This document shows positions 1-4,911 of a DNA stretch of 7,152 bases, piece after piece. Position 1 is the first letter of the stretch. Each line of letters starts with the position of its first letter. This DNA is from Alphaproteobacteria bacterium. Its GTDB lineage: Bacteria; Pseudomonadota; Alphaproteobacteria; CAAHEQ01; UBA3637. The translations under genes and the position numbers were made by a program. The stretch spans positions 1-7,152 of the forward strand of contig JAFZGR010000012.1 of NCBI GenBank assembly GCA_017555325.1. The letters run 5' to 3'. The notes under the pieces are model-generated. The model was given only the letters and a program-made list of their open reading frames with translations. It was not told where the DNA came from and did no database searches.

Positions 1-1053
1 TCGTTCAATAACGGCATTGAGTAAATGTTCTTGTATCCAATTATAAAAAGCATCATATTTTTTTGAAAAGCCTAATCGGGTTGCTAATTGTTGAATCGTG
101 TACATATTCTTCGGCTTTTGAATTTTTTGAACACCCTCGGCAATATACGAAAAATTATTTAAACCTAATCCCCTTAATTCTGAACGATGACGAATAACAA
201 ACGATTGAATTCCCTGTTTACGAATATGTAATTCATTTCCTTTACCAACCTCAAATATCTTCTTTATTTGCTCTTCACCGTTTTCATTTGTTTCAACAAA
301 TGTATCATCTAAACAATTTTCTTCAATAAAACGTCTTAAATCACTATCTAACAAAATATATTGGGTATTTAATTGGCGAGATAAATATCTTAACGGCACA
401 AATTCTATTTCTTTCTCTGCTTTTCTTGCAACTCTACCCAAAACCACACCAAATTGTTTCACAAATGAATCAAGCGCCTGTTTTTTTAAAAAGAAGCGCG
501 GCGTTCCGTTATTCGGAACCCATGAAACAAACATTTTTTCTGTTTTTAACTTTCCTTGTTCGTCCTGAACACTGTATGTTGCCGTTAATAAATTTTGATA
601 TATAAAATCAACAATCGGTTGAACAGATTTTCGATTTTGGGTAAATTTTAATCCAACATCCCATAACCGCATATAATCATTTGTATATTTTTCAATCCGA
701 GTAAAGTCATTTTCTATCACATACAAAATATCTTTTGAAACACCCATTTCTTCCAATTCCGAATGATGCTGCCGAACAAAACTCGGAAGAGCTTCTTTTA
801 GGATATAAAACGATTTTAAACCATACCCTGCCCGTCCCCGATAAAAAACAGGCGCCTGAATTTGTTTACCGTCTGATGTTGTTTTTTCAAAATGCTCAAA
901 TAAATAATCATTAACAATCCAGTTAAAAAACACCTGATTAAAACTGTATTTTTCCCCCAATATACGACAAACTTCTGGTATACTGTAATACATATCCGGA
1001 TGTTGAATTTCAGAAGTTCGTGGATACTTTCTATTATATTTGTTTGTTCGCAT
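1..1053 (-). CDS. Unrecognised protein with tandem HTH-like repeats (C-terminal end outside window)
   Basis: I do not recognise this family. The frame is open for 351 codons from the ATG at 1053 to the window edge, so the C-terminus is missing. The start is supported by the SD AAAGGGG (1066-1060) six bases upstream. No signal peptide or membrane segment is seen. The protein is an internal repeat. Each module has an opening strand-helix (residues 22-32, 127-137, 218-228, 317-327; e.g. YYSIPEVCRIL and MYTIQQLATRL), then an F/W-I-x4-L helix (41-51, 146-156, 238-248, 335-345; VFFNWIVNDYL, AFYNWIQEHLL). Next comes a variable charged or Gly-rich hairpin, then a helix with A/G-[LI]-x-SFV (SFV at 91-93, 196-198, 284-286). 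The period is about 90-105 residues and the fourth copy is cut. The opening block resembles a MerR/excisionase-type helix-turn-helix followed by a wing, so DNA binding is a reasonable inference, not shown. It is divergent from the MORN-repeat gene and could regulate the shared intergenic region. Confidence 0.85.
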   Translation of the reverse strand, partial: MRTNKYNRKYPRTSEIQHPDMYYSIPEVCRILGEKYSFNQVFFNWIVNDYLFEHFEKTTSDGKQIQAPVFYRGRAGYGLKSFYILKEALPSFVRQHHSELEEMGVSKDILYVIENDFTRIEKYTNDYMRLWDVGLKFTQNRKSVQPIVDFIYQNLLTATYSVQDEQGKLKTEKMFVSWVPNNGTPRFFLKKQALDSFVKQFGVVLGRVARKAEKEIEFVPLRYLSRQLNTQYILLDSDLRRFIEENCLDDTFVETNENGEEQIKKIFEVGKGNELHIRKQGIQSFVIRHRSELRGLGLNNFSYIAEGVQKIQKPKNMYTIQQLATRLGFSKKYDAFYNWIQEHLLNAVIER

Positions 1054-1085
1054 TTTTATCCCCTTTAAATAACATAAGTGAATAT

Positions 1086-1114
1086 AGTATATCAATAGTT
1101 TTTGTTTTTGTCAA
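1086..1114 (-). promoter_or_regulatory. Sigma-70-type promoter of the HTH-repeat gene
   Basis: On the minus strand a perfect -35 box TTGACA (1114-1109) is followed by a 17-base spacer and a -10 box TATACT (1091-1086, 5 of 6 consensus bases). The expected start of transcription is near 1079, giving a leader of about 26 bases that contains the SD at 1066-1060. Confidence 0.75.
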
Positions 1115-1121
1115 TCATTTT

Positions 1122-1148
1122 TAAAATCATTTTTTTGAAATAATTTTA
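1122..1148. repeat. AT-rich dyad between divergent promoters (candidate operator)
   Basis: TAAAATCATTT (1122-1132) and AAATAATTTTA (1138-1148) form an inverted repeat of 11 bases with one mismatch and a 5-base centre. It lies between the two outward-facing -35 boxes (1109-1114 and 1162-1167), nearly at their midpoint. A regulator bound here could affect both genes. The AT-rich background makes chance dyads common, so this is only a candidate. Confidence 0.35.
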
Positions 1149-1161
1149 TATCGAATAGGTA

Positions 1162-1190
1162 TTGACAAATAAGAAAACAAAAATCATCTA
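1162..1190 (+). promoter_or_regulatory. Promoter of the MORN-repeat gene, apparently giving a leaderless mRNA
   Basis: A perfect TTGACA (1162-1167) begins exactly 35 bases before the ATG at 1197. With a 17-base spacer the -10 hexamer would be CATCTA (1185-1190), which is poor. A 19-base spacer gives TCTATT (1187-1192, 4 of 6). In either case transcription would begin at or within a few bases of the start codon, leaving no room for a Shine-Dalgarno site, and none is present. The -35 is clear; the -10 is uncertain. Confidence 0.5.
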
Positions 1191-1196
1191 TTTTTT

Positions 1197-2030
1197 ATGA
1201 AAATATTTTATCATTTTTTATTTCTGTTAACTGTTTTTCCACTGTTTTCTTATGCTGAACCATTCGGGGATTGCATTCCATATCCTGTTTTATATGGAAA
1301 GGACATCATTTACGATTTAAATCAAAAACCGATTTTAAGCCTAATAAAATCTGATTTAAAAGTATCCAATTTATTGGGACGGATCCCTTCTTTTAATTTA
1401 TTTCAGCAAACACAGGAGAATCAATATTATCCCAACGGGGATTTAATGGTTAATTTTCAATTTAATGAATCCACACAATCCGGTGTACAAAATATTTTTT
1501 ACGAAAACGGCAATTTAATGAGTGTTACCCCGTTTAGTAATAACTTAATAAACGGTACACAAAAAATTTATTACCGTAACGGTCCGATTATGGCAACAAT
1601 TCCATATGTAAACGGCCTGTTAAACGGACAGTTAAAAACATATTACCCGAATGGTAATATACAAATGAAACAATCTTATTTAAACAACAGACCGATTGAT
1701 ACAGGAGAAATGTTTTATGATAACGGTTCTTTGCAACTTATCCAATCATATCAAAACGGAAAAATTCAAGGAACACAACTGCAATATTATAATGACGGTG
1801 AAACTGTACAAGCACAAATGGAATACACTGCCGGAATTTTAAATGGAACTACCCGATTATATTATAATAACAATGCCTTATTGGGAACGGTTGTTTTTGA
1901 AAATGGCAATCCTATGAGCAATACTTGTCAAACTCAAACGGGGCAACAATCCACCTTTGATAATTTGGCACTTTATCAGATTCAAAACGGCATGCAACCC
2001 GTAAAATGTCATTATCAAACGCAAGATTAA
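1197..2030 (+). CDS. Secreted MORN/YwqK-type repeat protein
   Basis: The protein has 277 residues. An N-terminal signal peptide (basic M-K, hydrophobic residues 4-18, likely cleavage after SYA at 20) predicts export. After a unique stretch (21-70) comes a regular array of seven repeats with a Y/F-Y-x-N-G core at about residues 77, 101, 125, 149, 173, 197 and 222, so the period is 24. A G-x-x-x-x-Y/F element closes each turn. This matches the MORN_2 class found in proteins often labelled 'YwqK family antitoxin'. That label implies a toxin partner, and none is seen here. Members of this class form elongated beta-hairpin ladders of mostly unknown function. The last repeat is degenerate (YYNNNAL). 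Cys26, Cys244 and Cys271 could form a disulfide outside the array. The start is fixed by the signal peptide: the upstream in-frame stop is at 1170-1172 with no alternative start between. No SD is visible. The role is unknown; a periplasmic or surface scaffold is likely. Confidence 0.9.
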   Translation: MKIFYHFLFLLTVFPLFSYAEPFGDCIPYPVLYGKDIIYDLNQKPILSLIKSDLKVSNLLGRIPSFNLFQQTQENQYYPNGDLMVNFQFNESTQSGVQNIFYENGNLMSVTPFSNNLINGTQKIYYRNGPIMATIPYVNGLLNGQLKTYYPNGNIQMKQSYLNNRPIDTGEMFYDNGSLQLIQSYQNGKIQGTQLQYYNDGETVQAQMEYTAGILNGTTRLYYNNNALLGTVVFENGNPMSNTCQTQTGQQSTFDNLALYQIQNGMQPVKCHYQTQD

Positions 2031-2044
2031 ATCATAAAATCGTA

Positions 2045-2073
2045 TTGACAGCAAATGTAAAATAAAGTATCCT
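2045..2073 (+). promoter_or_regulatory. Sigma-70-type promoter of the endA-nfo unit
   Basis: TTGACA (2045-2050), a 17-base spacer and TATCCT (2068-2073, 4 of 6) predict a start near 2080. That gives a leader of about 20 bases containing the SD GAGGA (2090-2094) before the ATG at 2101. The promoter starts only 15 bases after the stop of the MORN gene, and no terminator is visible between them, so read-through from upstream is possible. Confidence 0.75.
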
Positions 2074-2093
2074 CAAACAAAATAATTTTGAGG
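2071..2093 (+). repeat. Inverted repeat joining the -10 box and the Shine-Dalgarno of endA
   Basis: CCTCAAA (2071-2077) and TTTGAGG (2087-2093) are a perfect 7-bp inverted repeat with a 9-base loop. The left arm overlaps the -10 box (2068-2073) and the right arm contains the GAGG of the SD. In a transcript reading through from the MORN gene the SD would be paired. In a transcript starting near 2080 the left arm is absent and the SD is free. It could equally be a protein-binding dyad, or chance. Confidence 0.45.
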
Positions 2094-2100
2094 ATATAAA

Positions 2101-2859
2101 ATGATTTCAAAAGCACTTATAATCGGATTAATCAGCTTATTACCAATTCTGGCTACGGCTCAAAATACAACAATAACTTCTTTTGCAAAAGCAAAAAAAA
2201 TCTTATTAAAAGATATTTATACGGATTACCATAAAACCATTTACTGTAATGCAGTTTACAATCCCAAAGATAAAAGCATTACCAGTTATCCAGATGGATT
2301 TGATGATACGATTTTATCCTCTCGAGCAAAACGGATTGAATATGAACATATTGTACCGGCACAAAATTTCGGTCGTACTTTTAAGGAATGGCGTGAAGGC
2401 AGCCCGTTGTGCATCAATAATAAAGGCGAATCATATAAGGGTCGTAAATGTGCCGAAAAAGCAAGCATCTTATACAATTTTATGCAATCTGACATGTATA
2501 ATCTATATCCGGCAATCGGATCAGTTAACGGATTACGGTCTAATTTAGCCTATACTGAACTACCGGAAAACATTCCAAATGCCTTTGGCAGTTGTGCATT
2601 TAAAATTGCCGATAAACGGGCAGAACCACCGGAAGAAGTTAAGGGCATTGTTGCACGAGCAACTTTATATTTCGAAGAAGCGTATAAACCTCGTTTTAAA
2701 TTAAACGACAGACAACGTAAAATTATGCAAAAATGGCATACCGATCATCCGGTAAGCGAATGGGAGTGTATTCGAACATATCGGATTGAAAATATCCAAT
2801 TTTCAGAAAACAAAATTGTAAAAGATGCTTGCATTTCTGCCGGATTATGGCCAAATTAA
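2101..2859 (+). CDS. Secreted endonuclease I family nuclease (EndA/Vvn type)
   Basis: The 252-residue protein belongs to the endonuclease I family: periplasmic or secreted, metal-dependent, sequence-nonspecific DNases (E. coli EndA, Vibrio Vvn). The signal peptide (hydrophobic 5-18, likely cleavage after ATA at 20) fits export. The beta-beta-alpha-metal core is clear: EHIVPAQNFG (82-91) with the general-base His83 beside Glu82, then MQSDMYNLYP (128-137), whose Asn134 is the expected metal ligand, and SVNGLRSN (141-148). The conserved C-terminal parts GSCAFK (163-168), AEPPEEVKG (174-182) and PVSEWEC (217-223) are also present. Six cysteines (49, 104, 117, 165, 223, 244) allow up to three disulfides, fewer than the eight I recall for the gammaproteobacterial enzymes, but consistent with an oxidising compartment. 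Length is normal for the family. The start is supported by the SD at 2090-2094. It is followed 18 bases later by nfo. Likely roles are nucleotide scavenging or limiting DNA uptake. Confidence 0.95.
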   Translation: MISKALIIGLISLLPILATAQNTTITSFAKAKKILLKDIYTDYHKTIYCNAVYNPKDKSITSYPDGFDDTILSSRAKRIEYEHIVPAQNFGRTFKEWREGSPLCINNKGESYKGRKCAEKASILYNFMQSDMYNLYPAIGSVNGLRSNLAYTELPENIPNAFGSCAFKIADKRAEPPEEVKGIVARATLYFEEAYKPRFKLNDRQRKIMQKWHTDHPVSEWECIRTYRIENIQFSENKIVKDACISAGLWPN

Positions 2860-2877
2860 ACAGATGAAGGAGAAAAA

Positions 2878-3711
2878 ATGTTAAAAATCGGGGCACACTT
2901 ATCATCATCCAAAGGATTTTACGCCATGGGAGAAGAAATGCTTGCTATGGATGCAAATACCTGTCAGTTTTTTACCCGTAATCCTCGTGGCGGTCAGGCA
3001 AAAGAAATTAGTGCATCGGATATTGATAAATTTAAGCAACTGACGCAAAACAATCATATTGAATCTATTTTAGCACATGCCTCTTATACAATTAATCCCT
3101 GCTCTGACAAGGAAGAAACCCGCTTGTTTGCGTTAAACACAATGATTGACGATATGAAACGAATGGAATGGATTCCCAATCAATATTACAACTTTCACCC
3201 CGGCTCACATGTTGGACAAGGTGTTGAACAAGGTATTTCTTACATTTGCGAAACACTCAATCATCTGTTAAAACCAGAAATAAAAACACAAATTTTATTG
3301 GAAACAATGTCCGGCAAAGGCAGTGAAATCGGCTCAACGTTTGAAGAATTACGTCAGATTATCGACCGCACAGAAAATGGGCATTTATTAGGTGTTTGTA
3401 TGGATACGTGCCATATTTTTTCTGCCGGATACGACATTGTCAACAAATTAGATGATGTTTTGGAAAATTTTGATTCCGTTATCGGCTTAGAAAAACTGAA
3501 AATGATTCATTTAAACGATAGTCTGACTCCATTTAACAGCCATAAAGACCGGCATGCCAAAATAGGAGAAGGCAGTATCGGGGCGGAAGCACTTGTTCGA
3601 TTTGTTAATCATCCGAGATTAAAGCATCTGTCATTTATTTTGGAAACCCCGAATGAATTTGAGGGATATAAAAAAGAAATTGCCTTTTTCAGAGCCAATT
3701 ATTCCGCATAA
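2878..3711 (+). CDS. nfo: Endonuclease IV (class II AP endonuclease)
   Basis: This 277-residue cytoplasmic, zinc-dependent enzyme cleaves the backbone 5' to abasic sites and removes blocked 3' ends in base excision repair. The full set of metal ligands of the TIM-barrel family can be matched: His67 (LAHASY), His107 (NFHPGSH), Glu142 (LLETMSGKG), Asp176 and His179 (MDTCH), His211 (IHLNDS), Asp224 and His226 (KDRH), Glu256 (ILETP). Length matches E. coli Nfo (about 285), and nothing is missing. The start at 2878 is supported by a strong SD AAGGAG (2867-2872) five bases upstream and by the conserved MLKIGAHLSSSKG N-terminus. It follows the nuclease gene by 18 bases with no promoter between, so the two are probably one transcription unit although their products act in different compartments. 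No intrinsic terminator with a T-run follows. Confidence 0.97.
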   Translation: MLKIGAHLSSSKGFYAMGEEMLAMDANTCQFFTRNPRGGQAKEISASDIDKFKQLTQNNHIESILAHASYTINPCSDKEETRLFALNTMIDDMKRMEWIPNQYYNFHPGSHVGQGVEQGISYICETLNHLLKPEIKTQILLETMSGKGSEIGSTFEELRQIIDRTENGHLLGVCMDTCHIFSAGYDIVNKLDDVLENFDSVIGLEKLKMIHLNDSLTPFNSHKDRHAKIGEGSIGAEALVRFVNHPRLKHLSFILETPNEFEGYKKEIAFFRANYSA

Positions 3712-3746
3712 TAAAAACAACACAAACAATTATCAAAAATAGCTGA

Positions 3747-3780
3747 TAAACGGATGTTCGATTAATGACATATCCGTTTA
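3747..3780. repeat. Perfect 9-bp inverted repeat upstream of the 81-aa gene promoter
   Basis: TAAACGGAT (3747-3755) and ATCCGTTTA (3772-3780) are perfect inverted repeats 16 bases apart. The pair lies 35 bases after the nfo stop and 14 bases before the -35 box of the next gene. The hairpin lacks a T-run on its 3' side, so it is not a typical intrinsic terminator for nfo. It may stabilise the 3' end of the endA-nfo transcript or act as an operator for the small gene. Confidence 0.5.
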
Positions 3781-3794
3781 AAAGCAACGACTTA

Positions 3795-3823
3795 TTGACA
3801 AATTGGATTTTTTTTGATATATT
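3795..3823 (+). promoter_or_regulatory. Near-consensus sigma-70-type promoter of the 81-aa gene
   Basis: TTGACA (3795-3800), a 17-base spacer and TATATT (3818-3823, 5 of 6) make this the best promoter in the window. The expected start is near 3830, about 29 bases before the ATG. High constitutive transcription is likely unless the adjacent inverted repeat (3747-3780) is an operator. Confidence 0.8.
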
Positions 3824-3858
3824 ATTGCTCTTATTTATAAAAATGAAAGGATTTTTGA

Positions 3859-4104
3859 ATGTTTTTCTCTCGTAAGGGTAATCGTTTAGCAGATATGATT
3901 TGCGGTCGTAGTCCTGAATTAACCATGGATTTGGAAGGTATTTGTGTTCCTTGTTCAAAGCGTGCAATAAATACAGAACAAAAACCGGTTAAACAAACAG
4001 AAAATGTTCAACCTGAATCCATTCAACCTAAACACATTACAACCGGTTCCGTTTCTCCGATTTATCGGGCGAAACAAGCAAAATCAGATTTTCAAAACGG
4101 ATAA
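3859..4104 (+). CDS. Small orphan protein, 81 residues, Cys-containing N-terminal half
   Basis: I do not recognise this protein. Its reality is argued by context: a near-consensus promoter (3795-3823), an SD (GAAAGGA, 3845-3851) seven bases before the ATG, and an intrinsic terminator starting 17 bases after the stop. This makes a tidy monocistronic unit. Residues 1-36 are compact and basic and contain Cys15, Cys29 and Cys32 (CGRSPE and CVPCSKR). One C-x-x-C pair plus a third Cys could bind metal or be redox active, but a fourth ligand is not obvious. Residues 37-81 are rich in Gln, Pro, Lys, Thr and Ser and look disordered. There is no signal peptide or membrane segment, so it is probably cytoplasmic. 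The reverse strand also holds an open frame here, but it lacks an SD and a family resemblance and would run through the promoter. Confidence 0.75.
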   Translation: MFFSRKGNRLADMICGRSPELTMDLEGICVPCSKRAINTEQKPVKQTENVQPESIQPKHITTGSVSPIYRAKQAKSDFQNG

Positions 4105-4121
4105 AACATTTTCAATATATC

Positions 4122-4147
4122 AAATCCCCTATTTATGGGGATTTTTT
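4122..4147 (+). terminator. Intrinsic terminator of the 81-aa gene
   Basis: AAATCCCC (4122-4129), a 7-base loop and GGGGATTT (4137-4144) form a perfect 8-bp stem. The T-run at 4142-4147 overlaps the 3' arm. It begins 17 bases after the stop codon at 4102-4104. Confidence 0.88.
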
Positions 4148-4358
4148 ACATACAATATAATATCTCTGTACAAAAAGGTACGTATAATTGCAACTTTTTT
4201 TACGTTTTTTTAAATTTTTTTAATTTTAAATAAGTAATTCAATTAAAATAATAATCTCTCATTTTCTCAAAAATCCGATTTTTCAATTTTGAATTGAAAA
4301 AAAGGTACTTAAACAAAAAAATTAAAGGAGATTATTGCGTATTGATTTAAAATTTTCA
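4148..4358. other. Gene-free AT-rich tract with one perfect hairpin
   Basis: No coding region is supportable in this stretch. It has long A and T runs (T-rich around 4195-4218, A-rich around 4297-4325). TTTTTCAATT (4279-4288) and AATTGAAAAA (4292-4301) form a perfect 10-bp inverted repeat with a 3-base loop. AAAAAGGTAC occurs twice (4172-4181 and 4299-4308). An SD-like AAAGGAG (4324-4330) is followed only by a 14-codon frame starting with TTG at 4335, which I do not accept as a gene. A small RNA is possible, but no convincing promoter was found. Confidence 0.5.
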
Positions 4359-4460
4359 AATACCCCGTTTATGAATTAAACATCACTGCCTCAACGATTC
4401 ACAAACAGGGATTATATTTAAGTCATTGAATCTTTTAACCGATTAACAATACCCCGTTTA
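4359..4460. repeat. 13-base direct repeat spanning the 3' end of tspO
   Basis: AATACCCCGTTTA occurs exactly at 4359-4371 and 4448-4460, 89 bases apart. The right copy is inside the last codons of tspO. The left copy provides the 3' arm, in minus-strand RNA, of the hairpin at 4363-4410. Both copies are complementary to the same CCCTGTTT segment (4410-4403 on the minus strand), so they could compete for it. Confidence 0.6.
4363..4410 (-). terminator. Long hairpin behind tspO, probable transcript end
   Basis: In minus-strand RNA the 14-base arms at 4410-4397 and 4376-4363 pair completely with two G-U wobbles, around a 20-base loop. Read as plus-strand RNA, the same two positions become C-A mismatches (4366/4407 and 4371/4402), so the structure is polar and belongs to the minus strand. 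It begins 24 bases after the tspO stop. The tail (TATTTGAAAATTTT) is T-rich but broken, so this is either a weak intrinsic terminator or a 3' stabilising structure. Confidence 0.55.
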
Positions 4461-4911
4461 AATACAACGCAAACAAACCCCATAAAAACTGCGGTACTAA
4501 CAAAAACGCCGCCGTTTTTGATACCGGATAAAATGTTTTAATCGTCATTGCTAAGAAAACCAACATTGCCAAAATAACAAAAACACCACCAATAACACTA
4601 TGCAAATAAAAGAATAAAAATGGCCATAAAACAGTTGTTGCCAATTGTAAGGCAAAATAACGGGGTGAAGCCTTATTCCATGTTAAAAAGGCCGATATTG
4701 CCATTAAGAAATATAAAACAATCCAAACAACGCTAAACATCCAATCCGGCGGTGTTAAATCGGATAATGGTAATGTACGATACCACGCTAATCGGTCCGG
4801 CGTAACAAAACTGCCACCGACAAAACCAACGGCATTAACACAAATTAAAATAAATAACAAGCGTAAGGCTTTTATATAAACAGACGGTTGAGATTGATTT
4901 TTATCCGTCAT
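4435..4911 (-). CDS. tspO: TspO/MBR family membrane protein
   Basis: The 158-residue integral membrane protein is of the TspO/MBR (translocator protein, tryptophan-rich sensory protein) family. Family members bind porphyrins, haem breakdown intermediates or cholesterol, and in bacteria they affect tetrapyrrole and stress responses. Five hydrophobic segments are seen, at about 13-35, 56-78, 84-103, 106-125 and 133-157. Typical signatures are LAWYRTLPLSDLTPPDW (41-57, with the PP-x-W core at 54-57), VVWIVLYFLM (61-70) and PQFLWGLFALYLN (140-152). The usual N-x-x-WS motif of segment 3 is changed to TTVLWP (92-97), an atypical variant. The ATG at 4911 lies inside the end of the upstream hydrolase gene (11-bp overlap). 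A good SD, GGAGAAG, lies just upstream, so translation is probably coupled. A hairpin with a duplicated arm follows the stop. The ligand cannot be told from sequence. Confidence 0.93.
   Translation of the reverse strand: MTDKNQSQPSVYIKALRLLFILICVNAVGFVGGSFVTPDRLAWYRTLPLSDLTPPDWMFSVVWIVLYFLMAISAFLTWNKASPRYFALQLATTVLWPFLFFYLHSVIGGVFVILAMLVFLAMTIKTFYPVSKTAAFLLVPQFLWGLFALYLNGVLLIG

Noticed and set aside
1197..2030. MORN-repeat gene as the antitoxin half of a toxin-antitoxin system
   Set aside because: It has a signal peptide and no adjacent small toxin-like gene; the neighbours are a divergent HTH-repeat gene and a DNase with its own promoter.
2249..2548. Open frame of 99 codons inside the nuclease gene, plus strand
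   Set aside because: It overlaps the endonuclease I gene entirely; it has no SD, and the overlapping gene has a clear family match.
3689..3967. 92-codon open frame on the minus strand over the nfo end and the small gene
   Set aside because: No SD or family resemblance, and it would cross a near-consensus promoter, its SD and the start of the plus-strand 81-codon gene.
4004..4213. 69-codon plus-strand frame overlapping the 81-aa gene and its terminator
   Set aside because: It runs through the intrinsic terminator and ends in a Phe-rich low-complexity tail.
4335..4379. 14-codon leader-like frame starting with TTG after an AAAGGAG site
   Set aside because: Too short and with a rare start; spacing from the SD is only 4 bases and no regulated gene follows on this strand.
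3747..4460. Heptamer TAAACGG shared by several inverted repeats in noncoding DNA
   Set aside because: The same heptamer also occurs inside coding regions (several times in the MORN gene, and in endA) because of Asn-Gly codons, so it is not a specific motif.
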